Assembly (NCBI GenBank): GCA_020091685.1
Contig: CM034603.1
Span: 18,251,584-18,315,583 of the forward strand
From: Lutjanus erythropterus
Lineage: Eukaryota; Chordata; Actinopteri; Lutjaniformes; Lutjanidae
Direction of reading: 5' to 3'
DNA length: 64,000 nt
Shown here: piece after piece, positions 12,011 through 22,807 of the stretch
Numbering within the stretch: position 1 is the first letter of the stretch
Layout of the letters: each line of letters opens with the position of its first letter
The notes under the pieces: generated by a model
Database searches by the model: none
What the model was told of the DNA's origin: nothing
Seen by the model: only the letters and a program-made list of their open reading frames with translations
Translations under genes and position numbers: made by a program

Positions 12011-13225
12011 GATAAATAAAGAACGGAGACGGTCCTATATATCACACAGGTAGCTCAAACCCTGACAATCGACAATCTGTCAGCCTTTTCATAGCAACAG
12101 GGCAACTCCCATGAATCAACGTCCTCCTGTGGGAAGAAACAAAGATGTATGTCTCAGAATGTGTGTGGCAGTTTCTTGTGGCTAATCCATTTTTGTTGAA
12201 TTTCATTAATCATATTTACCACCTGTGCTCCACTGTTGGTGTTATTACAGTATCTGTGAGAGATGAACAGGATGTATCTGTGCTTCCTCTGTGTGCGTGA
12301 ACACACGTGTAAGGCGTAATGCACTCACAAACATGCACATGAGCACACAAACACACACAATCTCTGTATCTCACTCCCTTTCCACACATAAAAACACACT
12401 TGACACATGCGTATACATAACCATGTCCCTTTGTGGACCGTTGCCATGCAACATTTCTCTGATTGGGTTAGTTGAGCTCTGGTGCATGTGTACACACACA
12501 CACACACACTCCAGCTGGCTGATGAGGATCAGATCACACACACACACTCCTTTGCCACACCCATCCTCCTCTCCCACGGGACACAGCTGCACTTCCAAGG
12601 CCAAGAATGGAGTGAGGAGAAAGACGCAGTTGTTCCAAGAAGAGGAAAGGAAGCTCTCGTCTGCTCAGTCCAGGGTCGAAGCTTATCTTCACGGATCTCC
12701 TTGGGGATTTTGAATGGTTCTTCGGTTTGAAAAAACAGGTGGATTCACTTGTTATTGATGCATTCAATCATTTTTCTCCACTTTCATTTTATAAACTTTA
12801 AATTCTAAGCACCTTGTAATGGCATTATGTGGTGAAGATTGCTCAATAAAAGACACCACATGCACCTCACATCGCTTTTTTTGCTCATAATACAATGTTA
12901 GTTCCCTCTCTGCACAGCGCTCCAGTGCTTTACGACTCTCAGTTTTTCAGTTTAATTTCTGTTAATCTGACTCTGGAAAATAAATTTAACTTGACAGGAC
13001 GTCAGGTTGACATAACCCCACTGGAGAAAAGCAGCAGAGTTGAGTTTGCTGGAGGATGTTTCACTTTGTTTTCTGTGATGTGACTTGATGTTTGTTTTTG
13101 TTTCAGGAGATGATCTCTGCTCAGACAAATATGTGGCCCTCGGTGATGGTGTCAACTTTTTAATGGCAGATTTAAGCTTGATTGTGAGGTAAAGTTGCAA
13201 AGAAAAGAGATGTGTGACAACTAAA
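12011..13225. other. Non-coding sequence with short CA tracts
   Basis: Contains short (CA)n tracts near 12350 and 12495-12550. No exon recognised; open frames here read through CA repeats as His/Thr and are not credible. Confidence 0.4.
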
Positions 13226-13352
13226 CACGTGTCATCTTTAAAAAATGATGTTTCAAAGATTAGACATTGATTAGAAAATGTTGTTTACAAAAATTTATTC
13301 ATACAAATCTTACAACACTTCCATAACATTGAGAAACGTAAAACCCCATATA
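13226..13352. repeat. Dispersed repeat related to 9966-10083
   Basis: Second copy of the block described at 9966-10083. It lacks the adjoining 10094 type sequence, so the two repeats move or duplicate separately. Confidence 0.6.
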
Positions 13353-15735
13353 AGGACTCCTGTGTGTATAACGATGTCACTTGTACTAAGGTTCACTTTT
13401 AAAACACATTGTTTTCAGATAGATAAGAGATTAAACATTGAAGTAAGGCGTTTGGCGCTTTCAGAAATATCAACAACAGGCATTTTCTATGATCTGAACA
13501 ACATCTCAGTCATGTTCTGAAACCCTTTTATTCCAGATAGTGATGCACATAGTTGTAAATAAATATGTTGGGGCTGTTTTCTGATTAATTAATTACTGAC
13601 TAATATCAAAATCATAATCAACAACACCTCATAATCAACAGTTAACAAACACTGGTCATTGTTCACAACTCTCACAGACACTGAACACCCCAAAACTCAT
13701 GCACACACACACAAACACACATACGCACACACATTGCCTGCTCCATCAACATATACATTCTATTCTTTTTTTAATTTTCTTTTTTACTCAATGGATCATT
13801 GGCCATGCTTCAAAAGAAAGCCTAATTCTACTACTCTTGGGGCAGACTAAGCTGAGCGATAAAAGGAAGTTTCAATGTAAGCTAATGGACTGCAGCATTG
13901 TAGGGCCACTAAAATTGCCATCTGTCACTTGTGGCGAATTTTTTATTTATTTATTTATTTTTTTTATTTTTTTCTCACGTCGAAGCAAGGCACCAAAGCC
14001 AAAAGCTGTTTCCACCTCCGCACGCGTGCTCAGTCGCTCATTCACACAAACAAACATCAAATACACACACGCTCACACAGAAACAGAAATGCAAACATCT
14101 ACATCAGCACACACTCTCACAAAGCCTGCAGGATAAAGCCAAATTGAAGAAAGTGTGTTTTGATAGTTTCTATGAGAGGGGGAGGGCGCAGGCCACTGAT
14201 TGGATTGCCGGGGTGCATATAAAGCTGCATTTGCATAATATTGAATAAATACACAAAAGATATCTCCCTAATAAAAGTGAGTGGGAAGATCTCTCTGCTG
14301 TGCTGCAGGGGTGATTTTGGGGGCTCGTCCAGCTCCGCTCACACACTGTAAATCCGTCTGCTGGTACCAAAGAAAAGGGAATTCAACATCTAATATTTTC
14401 TATATCAGACTCATTGACCCTGATCTCACTTTTGGCAGGTGAAGCGAGGCAGCGACAGCGCTCTTGCCTCTTGTGTCCAGGTGCGACAACCTCTCTCAGG
14501 CTTGTGGGTGCTGCAACCTGTCTCTTATGTAACTTTGCCTCCTCTGTCTCACACACATTGTCTCTCCTCGTCCTCTCCATGCACACTCTCCACATCAATG
14601 TATCACACACCTCTGTAGACATCTAACACAGATCAGCTTTGTCTTAACAATGATCCACAGCACTATCAAATTAACTACTTAGCATGGCGATCTAGAAGCA
14701 AAGAAATCTCTAATAAAAACCGCTACCAGGACTAAAGCGATCAGCTAAAAAAGAGAGGGGGTCCAGTGTCTTGTCTTATGTTATCCACAATGACAGCAGC
14801 AGCTAGGGGAGGTAAAAATTCAACAAGTCAGTGCAGTACCAGTTTCCACCACCTCTAGCCCTCCTGGTTCACATTCCCAACACATCTTTGAGGGGGGGAG
14901 TGTGGTGCTGAAATAGGCTCACCTCCCAAATAGCACAATCCCAAAAAAAAATAAAGCACGATGGCATGCAGTTTCTAAGCAAAATTAGCAAGGTGTCCGT
15001 CCACATGCACCAATAAAGAAGAAATAAGATAAATATTCCAGATGCTACCTTTCCTCGCCACCTTAATGCTTCGTTTCCTGCATCTTTACATGTTCTGGGT
15101 CCTTTCTGAATGTTTGTAGTGCTGCCCAAATGCAATTAACAGTTGAAGCACATTCTTCCAAAATAATTCTGTTGATTGACAACATTGAGATGAATATGTG
15201 CACTGTGTTGTTTCTATACTGTACATAATACACACACATATGGAACATTCTTTACACAGTCCTATAGTATGGAGCATGATTTCTCTCCTGCAGTAAAATG
15301 ACTTTGAGGCAAGTGAGCAAGCAGTGTTCGCTGCATACTGGTAAGAGCGACTTCCTTTATCTTTAGTAAAGGCATTAATGCCCTTGCAAAAGCCTGCTGC
15401 AATTAAATTTCTGTTTAAAAGAGGGGTTGGATTTTTACCAGGAGTTACATCAATGACTGTGTAAGTCAATCCATGTAATGAGAGGCTGTTCAACAAGAAG
15501 CCATCTGGATTCCCTTGGAGGGGTTAGCAAGCTATACGAACCCACCACAGAGCGCCCATTAAGAAGGCTGGACAAGGGCAACATGTATCATTTAGGATAA
15601 GCCGGATATGCCTCACATAGCATGCTCACTGCTTCTTTGGGCCTGTTTTGGAAAACAAACAACACTAAAAAAATAGAACGTTGGTTACAAAAATAAGTAT
15701 AACATTCAATACTTTGATTGTCTTTTTAAAATCTA
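13353..15735. other. Non-coding region 3' of adcyap1b
   Basis: CA-rich tracts near 13700 and 14060, a (TTTA)n stretch near 13937-13960 and the promoter-like cluster at 14196-14236. The 15240-15560 stretch is free of obvious repeats and could hold a conserved enhancer, but nothing in the sequence proves it. Confidence 0.35.
14196..14236 (+). promoter_or_regulatory. Inverted CCAAT box, TATA box and octamer cluster
   Basis: CTGATTGG (exact reverse of CCAATCAG) at 14196-14203, TATAAA at 14218-14223 and the octamer ATTTGCAT at 14229-14236. The three motifs sit within 41 bp about 2 kb 3' of adcyap1b. No associated gene is visible; it may be an enhancer, a non-coding RNA promoter or chance. Confidence 0.25.
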
Positions 15736-16122
15736 TTTATTTTCTGCATATGTAGATGACCTTTAAAGATTTCAAGCGCATAACGTTGAAGGTGCACAAT
15801 TATCTTTTTCTTTTTTCTGATTTCTTTTTTTTTTTTTTTAAGTCATTTTGTTTTGTTTTCAACATCTTAACATGAAAATAAAATATTGGTCCACAAAGTA
15901 TAACTGTGCGGTATCAAGAAGTGCTTTTGTACAAAAAGAAAAAAAAAACGATATTATTAGTAAAATATTCATTTTAATGGCTTTACTTCATACATAAATA
16001 CATGTTGAAAGAACACAGGCGCAATCCACTGGTTGGTCAGATATATCTGAATGACTTTGATTTAACGACTGGATGTATATACACAGGAGGAGGAGGAGGG
16101 CAGTTTGGGCGCTTTAACAACG
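15736..16122 (-). other. adcyap1b: adcyap1b 3' UTR with candidate polyadenylation signal
   Basis: The first AATAAA on the minus strand after the stop codon is at 15741-15736, giving a 3' UTR of about 0.4 kb. The interval is A/T-rich with homopolymer runs and has no other coding signal. A longer UTR cannot be excluded. Confidence 0.45.
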
Positions 16123-16306
16123 CTACAAATAGGCAAGTCGGCGTCCTTTGTTCCTAACTCTCTGTCTGTACCTTCTTCCCAGAACCGCTGCCAGGTATTT
16201 CTGCACGGCCATCTGCTTTCTATAGCGACTGTAGCTGTCGGTGAAGATCCCGTCTGAATGTCTTTTGGATAAGGGCTCTGACTCGTCCTCCATGCTGTTG
16301 TCTTCA
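16123..16306 (-). CDS. adcyap1b: adcyap1b coding exon 4 (PACAP-38 and stop)
   Basis: 184 nt, residues 115-175. It reads [15 protein letters not shown], then PACAP-38 ([20 protein letters not shown]..., ending RVRNK), then GRRLAYL and TAG at 16125-16123. The dibasic site before His131 and the GRR amidation/cleavage signal are intact. A longer open frame overlaps this exon in a different register and is not the gene. Confidence 0.95.
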
Positions 16307-18555
16307 CTGCAAAAAAGAAAAACAAAAAAGAAAACAAAAAAATCATTATAAAGCTGCCGCTCTCCACATATTTCTGCTCTTTATTTGCATAAGATTTCAC
16401 GTTGATAATCTGTTCGCAAAGTTGCTTACAATCATTAATGATGCATTTATGGGCGTTTTATCCTGTTCATTTTCAAATTTTCGTTTGAAATAAAGGCGGC
16501 AAGCAAGACAGTGCAAAAGAAAACAGTGATTTAAGCGTTTTAGAGAAGTTATAAATCATTAATGTGTAGCCCATTGCAAATTCTGACGCATGTTTTTTTT
16601 ATTAGGGCAAACGAAATCAATTTATGGATTATTCACACATAAATCATAAAGTATTTTACTCTCATAATACTGACCCTCTATTCATGAGCGCAGTGCTACG
16701 CCACAACAAAAACACAAACAAAAAAAAGGATGTTATGAAAACGTCTAGACGGTTTTTTATATATGAGAGATCAAAAAATAACTAAACAAATAAATTAACC
16801 ACGCACATAAAATGATAGACAGTGATGCAGCAGCCTGGACTTGTGCAGGAACAGAAAAGATGATGACTGCAGCAGGTGAACGCTTATAAGAAATGCCCTC
16901 TTACCCTGCACGAATTGTCATCAGAGAATGCAGATAATGTCTCGCTGTTAACTGACCCAGGATCTCCCTCAAGGCTCTATCTAATTCTTCCTCAGCATGC
17001 CTTTCTGGTCTGAGATGATAAAACGCCAAAACACATAGATCATCAGTGACTAAAAAAGCGCAGACAAAATGATCATAAGTAGCCTAAAATGTCCCCCACC
17101 CACCCGCAAAATGGCCCAAAAATCGCAGCCTTTTTTTTTGCGTCCTTCCGCATCTGTCGACCTTTTTTTTTTTTTATCTTGATTATTATTTACAGTATTT
17201 TGATCCAACATTTTAGGCTACTCGGTATGAAAATAACACTGAACAAATAACATGAGAAACTCTGGGATAAAACAAAGCAAGCAAACATTATCGCAAAACA
17301 GCAAAAAAGTCATTAAAAATGGAATCCAGCCAAATCAAGGCTTTTTTTAAAATAGCTGTGATGTGTGAAAGCACGTTTTACCTCTTCTCTGGTGGGTAGT
17401 AGAGGGTGTATGCATCGTCGTTCAAGGATGGTGGGCTTCGTATAGCAATCTGATCGCTATCAAAACCCATATCGGATAATGAATTCCCATCCTCATCGAA
17501 GGCGTCGTTTTCAAGTCTGCAAAAAAAAAAAAATGGAGAGAGGCATTCATGACAAATCTGATCTGTGCACAAGTGGGACGCAGCAGTGAAAGAATGCCAA
17601 AATGTCTGCATCTGTTTAAATCAGTGGGAGGTTAGATGCATTGGAGATAAGGGAGGAAAACGAAAAAAAAAATGGAAAGGCTGGAGGTGTTTTAAAATAA
17701 AAGCAGAAAACGAATTATTTAAATTTGACCCCAAAAGATATGCTTTAAAATGTGTTAAATGTGTGTATCTTTATTTTGTATTTATTGAATTTTTTTTTTG
17801 TCATCGGGGAAAATCTGTTTTTAATCCCAACTTGATGCCTCCGCCTGATTAATTATTTAAAAGTCGAAACAATGGCTGTGAAAATGATCGTATCTATTGT
17901 GCAGGCGAGGAGCCAAACATTTTTTTATTAAAAGAGTGCCGCAATTAGCAGCGAAAAATTAGAATCAATACGAACCACGCCCAAATTATGGATATGCTTT
18001 TCACAGAACAGAAAAAAAAGAATAAATCTTAAACGGATAGAGCTCTCCTATTCGCTTCGCCTCGCCTCTCCTTGGTGACGCCAGTCCACCGTCATCCCAG
18101 AGGGCTATCCATTGCATCGACTGCACTCTCATTTTTAATAAGGGGAGTTCTGTGAATCGTCCCACCGGACACATGCCTCTACGCAATTTCCATTGCGATT
18201 TTCCACACAAGACCATGATGAAATTATTCTGTTTCCCTTTGTTATTCCTTTTCAATCCGTGATTTTTAAAATAGCGCGCATAGTTTGTGCGCAATTACGC
18301 ATATTTGTTTGAAATAAAAGTGCCTAAATAAAAATAAATCCAACAAAACTTAATTATCAATCACATAAATGAACAAAAATGATGTTTAGAAGCATTTAAC
18401 ATTTAAGAAATAAATGATACTGTCATGATCAGGTTATAAAGATGCACCTACCTAATCTTAGGGTAACTTAGTCCGATAGGTGTGCAGAAGACGCTGTAGT
18501 GCATTAAGATTCCGTAGATGAGCAAGATTAAAGTCGCTTTACTCGAACTGGCCAT
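16123..18555 (-). CDS. adcyap1b: PACAP/PRP precursor (adenylate cyclase-activating polypeptide 1b), whole CDS, 4 coding exons
   Basis: Joined coding exons on the minus strand are 18555-18452, 17516-17382, 17009-16905 and 16306-16123: 528 nt, 175 aa plus stop, all introns GT-AG and in frame. The product is a secreted neuropeptide precursor. Residues 1-24 form a hydrophobic signal peptide ([15 protein letters not shown] start). Residues 25-80 are the cryptic propeptide, ending in PPEKR. Residues 84-114 are the PRP/GHRH-like peptide ([16 protein letters not shown] start). Residues 131-168 are PACAP-38 ([15 protein letters not shown] start), preceded by KR at 129-130 and followed by GRR for C-terminal amidation; G158-R159-R160 also allows PACAP-27. 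From family knowledge, PACAP activates PAC1/VPAC receptors and raises cAMP in neurons and endocrine cells. Length matches other fish precursors. The PRP peptide is degenerate. The 'b' paralogue label rests on that PRP sequence and on linkage to yes1, and is less certain than the family assignment. Confidence 0.95.
16905..17009 (-). CDS. adcyap1b: adcyap1b coding exon 3 (PRP / GHRH-like peptide)
   Basis: 105 nt, residues 80-115. It encodes PER followed by [16 protein letters not shown] and [15 protein letters not shown]. The GQL-ARxYLHSLM core identifies it as PACAP-related peptide. The donor used is GG|GTAAGA; the upstream reading of that junction would break the frame into exon 4. The exon is too short and too spliced to stand out as an open reading frame. 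Confidence 0.9.
17382..17516 (-). CDS. adcyap1b: adcyap1b coding exon 2 (cryptic propeptide)
   Basis: 135 nt, residues 35-80. It reads [19 protein letters not shown]...[10 protein letters not shown]...[10 protein letters not shown], the acidic propeptide typical of PACAP precursors. The acceptor follows a T-rich tract (TTTTTTTGCAG) and the donor is AG|GTAAAA. Confidence 0.93.
18452..18555 (-). CDS. adcyap1b: adcyap1b coding exon 1 (signal peptide)
   Basis: Encodes residues 1-34 plus two bases of Arg35. The exon itself starts at 18556, one base before the ATG, after an acceptor TTTTCTAACAG. It ends at donor AG|GTAGGT. The hydrophobic core [10 protein letters not shown] is a signal peptide and [10 protein letters not shown] follows it. 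Confidence 0.93.
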
Positions 18556-18933
18556 GCTGTTAGAAAATGAGAAACATGAAACAGGTTAGTCACTCCTACA
18601 GAAACAACATGCGGCTCTTTGTTCTGTCAGATTCACCTGCTGTGCTGCTTCTTTTTATCACAAACTACAGAGCAGGATCGAATATAAGCCTCTTTTTTTT
18701 TTTAATTAACTGGATAAAGCAAAGCATCCGTTTGCTCAAACCAAAAACATTTCTGTTTTTTTTCATCCCGTTTCGTAAAAGTTTAACACTGACAGCGAAT
18801 CCTTTTGCATGCAGCGCCAAAGTAATTAAGATCTCCATGCAGCGCAGGAAAAAAAAAAGAAAAAAAAAAAAGAATAATTTCCATCAATGAATTTCTCCGA
18901 GTTTTTAAGACAATCCGCAGATAAAACACATAC

Positions 18934-19235
18934 CTATAGCAGGGGAGCAGGGAGAGCGCTGTTCTGTGCTGTGCTGGAGGATGTGATCCGGGCGCGGCTG
19001 TGGTGGTTAGTGTGAGTGTGTGAGTGAGTGTGTGTGAGAAAGAGAGACGGTGTCTTTCTCACGGCACTTCTTTCCTGGGCTGAAGCGCCTCCGTCGCCTC
19101 CTTATGTTCCCCTCAGAGCAGCCTATCTCACTTTTAGACACAACCGAAAGGACTCAGCCGGTCACTGCATAGACAGGCAGGCGAACGAAAAGTGAAAGTA
19201 GGCTGTATGCTCGTCTACATATCGCTGCTCTAAAC
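18934..19235 (-). other. adcyap1b: Probable adcyap1b 5' non-coding exon 1
   Basis: On the minus strand a good donor (CTATAG|GTATGT) ends a candidate exon at 18934. The coding exon 1 acceptor leaves only one base before the ATG, so an upstream non-coding exon is required. The 5' limit is a guess, placed about 30 bp downstream of a minus-strand ATAAAAATCC (TATA-like) at 19261-19272. PACAP genes are known to carry a non-coding first exon. Confidence 0.5.
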
Positions 19236-19260
19236 TTTTGTCCTGTGCTGTGATTGCCTT

Positions 19261-19272
19261 GGATTTTTATCC
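19261..19272 (-). promoter_or_regulatory. Possible adcyap1b TATA-like element
   Basis: On the minus strand this reads GGATAAAAATCC. It is the only TATA-like sequence at a sensible distance from the first donor at 18934. Weak, single-motif evidence. Confidence 0.3.
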
Positions 19273-19304
19273 ATGTATCGTAAGCCTCCCCTCCCCTCCT
19301 CCCT

Positions 19305-19365
19305 CCAATAAGTCACATTAAGGATGCTATAGACGTCATCAAGTCTGCCTCCCGGAATATAAAAG
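19305..19365 (+). promoter_or_regulatory. CCAAT / CRE-like / TATA cluster between the divergent genes
   Basis: CCAAT at 19305-19309, AGACGTCA (one base off the TGACGTCA CRE) at 19331-19338 and TATAAAAG at 19358-19365 lie within 61 bp, all just upstream of adcyap1b. The CRE can act in either direction and cAMP control of PACAP genes is documented. The TATA box, however, points rightward, away from adcyap1b. Confidence 0.45.
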
Positions 19366-20189
19366 TACAGTTCCTTCCTCATCGATGCATCCGTCAGACT
19401 CCCCCCTCCACCTCCCCCCTAAAGATGGAAGTTTACTTGCAAACTTTCTTCTTTTTTTAAAGAAAAAAAAAAATGTTAGTGAATGCACACATGAATTTAT
19501 GAACTTTTGCGCAGGGCGATGTGACCAAAATCAATTTGTCCCTCGTCACCCCGAGACCGCGACGGCTTCTTTTTTTTTTCTCACGCGTCATCAATAAGTC
19601 CAATTATGCTTTTATGATAATGACCGAGCTGGGAAATGATCGTCTGTACTGGGTGAGGTGGTGGTGGTGGTGGTGGTTTCAGTGTGACTGGATGGTTTTG
19701 ATGGAAGAGGAGGACGAGGAGGAGGGGGATCAAGTTGAAGGCCTCCTGGGAGTCAGGAGGAGCTGTCCGGTGCTGAAACGACTCATCTCAGATTGCGGCT
19801 TTTTCTGTATTTACAGTAACTTTTTCTAATTATTTCCAATAATTGCTTACTCGATATCGAGGCTGGTGGCTTTTAATGGCCGTGCAGTGACAAGCAGCGC
19901 TGCAAAGGCCTCAGATTTAACCCTTAGATTGTTGAAATAAACGAGGCACGTAATCTGATTTGAAGGCACGCTGGTGACGCAGGATTCAGAGAGCTTTCAG
20001 TCTACGTGGCTTTAAAAACGATTCAGCCACTTTTCCAACGATGTCCTGAAATGTTTTTATTATTATTATTATTATTATGTGTAAATTGTTACATTAAAAC
20101 GAAAAAATGAGAAAATGCTACAGTTTTATATGTGGAGAAGCATCGGGCCTGTTTTTCCATGCATACTGGCCTGGTGGAGCCTAATTTGG
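19366..20189. other. Upstream region of adcyap1b
   Basis: Contains the RE1-like element, a (GGT)n tract near 19657-19676 and a (TTA)n tract near 20057-20078. No exon recognised. Confidence 0.4.
19759..19777 (-). promoter_or_regulatory. RE1-like element with 2-bp shorter spacer, upstream of adcyap1b
   Basis: On the minus strand this reads TTCAGCACC followed directly by GGACAGCTCC. Both RE1 half-sites are intact but the two central bases are absent. It lies about 0.5 kb upstream of the predicted adcyap1b start. REST-type silencer-like elements have been described for the mammalian PACAP gene; binding to this shortened form is unproven. Confidence 0.45.
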
Positions 20190-20476
20190 CAGGGCTGGGC
20201 AAAATATTAATATATCGATATCATGATAAGAGAATAGATATCGTCTTAGATTTGGAGATATAGTTATATCATGATATGGCATAAGTGTTGTCTTTTCCTG
20301 GTTTTAAAGACTGCATTGCAGTAAAGTGATAAAATTCACTGAACTTACCAATCTGTTCAAGTTGTGTGTTTGTGAAAGCACAAATAATCATCCCTACAAT
20401 ATTGTCACAATATCAATATCAAGGTATTTGGTTAAAAAACATTGCAATATTTGATTCTGACCACATCACTCAGCCC
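20190..20476. mobile_element. hAT-like MITE (CAGGGCTGGGCAAaATATTAATATATCGA family), copy 1
   Basis: Starts CAGGGCTGGGCAA and ends near CACTCAGCCC, with ATATCGATATCATGATA-type palindromic sequence and the marker GTGTTGTCTTTTCCTGG, which is repeated at 34302-34550. A/T-rich related debris continues to about 20660. Confidence 0.7.
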
Positions 20477-21783
20477 CACTTTATATCTCCAGGTAGTTTA
20501 ATCTACAGTAATGTATCATATTCTATGAGATCATCACTATTTGAGAGTTTTTGATATGGTAGTTTAGAGAACGTGCATATTGAGATATATCATAATTCAC
20601 AGCATATATCAAGATCGTTTTTGTTTGTAAGCCATATCGCGTATATTTTGGTACATTTCTATGTTCTTGGTACCTCTTTATGCTTCTCTCTATTAATTTC
20701 TAATAATCAAGTCAAATAAATTGGCAATGGCATACAAACGTGGCATTAATATTCATTGCATAGAAAAATTAAAGTGCTGGTGGATGCAAGTTATGAGACT
20801 TAGTTTGGAGGGCTGCACGCCTGTGCAAGAAAAAGAAAAAAAAAATCTAATTTCCTCATTATCATCACGAACTGGAGGTGAGCGCACCTTTTGATGTAGC
20901 ACTGTAGTCACTGAATCAGACCTATAGCTCACCACCACCAACCAATTGAAGAGTTTGCCAAAGAGGAGAGAGACGCACGTCAGCGTTTTGTTTACTCTGA
21001 CGCAATGTGACGAACAGAGCCAGTCACTGCATGCGCGAGGAGGGGGACTATCCAGTTCTTCTTCTTTTTTCGTGGGACGTGATTCCTATGAAGAGTCCAA
21101 CTTAAAGCCCTCATGTGTCAGCTTGGAGCAGAGTGGTAATGTGGGGCCTGTTACAGCAGCAGGTATGGATGCAGCTGCAGTAGGCTGAGCAAACGGCGCC
21201 ATCATGAGGACAGAAGAGAAACATGCGGGTCATTTGTCATCATCGGCAGCAGCAGAGCACACAGAGGAGGGAGTGTAAATGCTTTCATGTTTGGTGGTCG
21301 TGAGGCGAACGACCATAACGCAAAATAGTTGTTTTTCCAGCAGAAAAAAAATGCTTTCTCAATTAACACATTTTGATTAGAGACTCATGCATTATCACTA
21401 TTACAATTCTTTCTTTATGAAGGTCTTTCTTTACTCAGGTAATCTCAAGATCTCTTTTGCAAGAGAGCTAAATGTGTAGGATTTATGTGATTTATGTAGA
21501 TCTGAGTCTTTCAGGCGTGGATTTAATCATTTTGGCCCCTAAGACAAACACAGGCATGCAGGGGGCCACCACTTCCTTTGTTCTCCCCCTTTTCCAATCT
21601 AGACATAGACATAAACTTTTATGTCTATGACTTGTGCTGAGAATGAATTAAATAGTCTCACAACCTCAAGGGGGAAAAAGCTGCTCTGCAGTATGGTGGG
21701 AAGGCAGCGGATACTTACCTATCTCTTGCCAAATGACAACATAACCAGCAGAACAAAATTCTGCTTTCTCAGATAAAACGCTT

Positions 21784-22133
21784 GCTAACTAGTTAGCTAA
21801 TGTTAGCAAAGCACTAGCTAATGATTGATGTAGAATCACTAGCTAGTTAGCTCGCCTTTTTTAAGCAACTTTAAGCAACTTTAGTTTTAACCAACTTAAA
21901 AACTGTTGTTCTCTTTTCAACATAGACCAGCCTAGCACTTAGCGTATCAAAGTACAGGAAAGGAGAAAGTTGACCGAGGCACCAAAGTGGTTTAACTGTC
22001 ATTGGAGCACAGAGCAAAAAGGGGTGGGACTTAGCCTCAGGAAAGATACTTCTATATCCCAGCAGGCTAACTAGCTAGCAATTCTACATCGATCATTAGC
22101 TAGTGCTTTGCTAACATTAGCTAGCTAGTTAGC
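21784..22133. mobile_element. Foldback/MITE-like element with 68-bp inverted arms
   Basis: Arm 21784-21851 and arm 22066-22133 are reverse complements over 68 bp with only about 4 mismatches (about 94%). They are separated by 214 bp. Arms begin and end with GCTAACTAG / CTAGTTAGC palindromes. Related GCTAGCTAAT...CATCAATCATTAGCTAG sequence recurs at 63440-64000. Confidence 0.75.
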
Positions 22134-22263
22134 AACAGAGTGAAAAGGCTGCAGCTCCAGTAGCTTCACTTCAGCCTGCCTGTACACCACAACAAGCCAT
22201 ATGTTGTGAGACCTTGAGACACAAATGTTAAGCATTCTGACACAATTTTTGCATATTGTAAGG

Positions 22264-22290
22264 TTTTTTGTTTGTTTGTTTGTTTGTTTT
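22264..22290. repeat. (TTTG)n microsatellite
   Basis: Tetranucleotide tract. Confidence 0.85.
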
Positions 22291-22719
22291 TTAAATTCTC
22301 AACTTGTTTTATGGTGCCCTTGGTAGCCTGGGGCCTATACACAATTGCTGACCTTTGCCTGATGATGAATACATGCCGACATTAAAATACATATCTCTTT
22401 GTTTGATTTGTTTTTGGCATTTTAAAAGTGACATAAGGTTTTGGCTGGTGCCAAGGTTGGAAACAACTCCAGTTGGCCAAATTAAATGACCTGTCAAAGG
22501 ATCTGAAATAATTGAACTTCCACCTACCAAAACTGTAAACCGGTAGTAGCCAGTATAGGCTATATTTTTTTAGCCTATAAACTACAGGCCCACATGTTTT
22601 AGCATGGATGTTTATTGTTGATCTTATAGAAATACATGTCTGTTATAAAATAAACTAACCTGACACCTGAGCAAGATAAAATGACATAAGGCAGACGTTT
22701 ACAACCCCATTTAGTAAAT

Positions 22720-22745
22720 ACTACTACCACTACTACTACTACTAC

Positions 22746-22778
<33 letters not shown>

Positions 22779-22807
22779 TAATAATGATGATGATGATGAT
22801 GATGATG
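22720..22807. repeat. Compound trinucleotide microsatellite (TAC)n(TAA)n(TGA)n
   Basis: About 88 bp of TAC, then TAA, then TGA units; successive point changes within one array are the likely origin. It yields long artificial Ser/Leu/Val open frames on the minus strand. Confidence 0.95.

Noticed and set aside
14902..14912. GGTGCTGAA as a lone RE1 half-site
   Set aside because: No partner half-site nearby; a 9-mer is expected by chance in 64 kb on this scale of search.
1..15735. Further protein-coding gene 3' of adcyap1b
   Set aside because: No open frame shows family motifs, plausible splice-linked exons or codon character; as I recall the human interval next to ADCYAP1 is also gene-poor.
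16062..16400. 112-aa open frame on the minus strand over the PACAP exon
   Set aside because: It reads through the intron acceptor in the wrong register; the correct frame gives PACAP-38 with intact splice sites.
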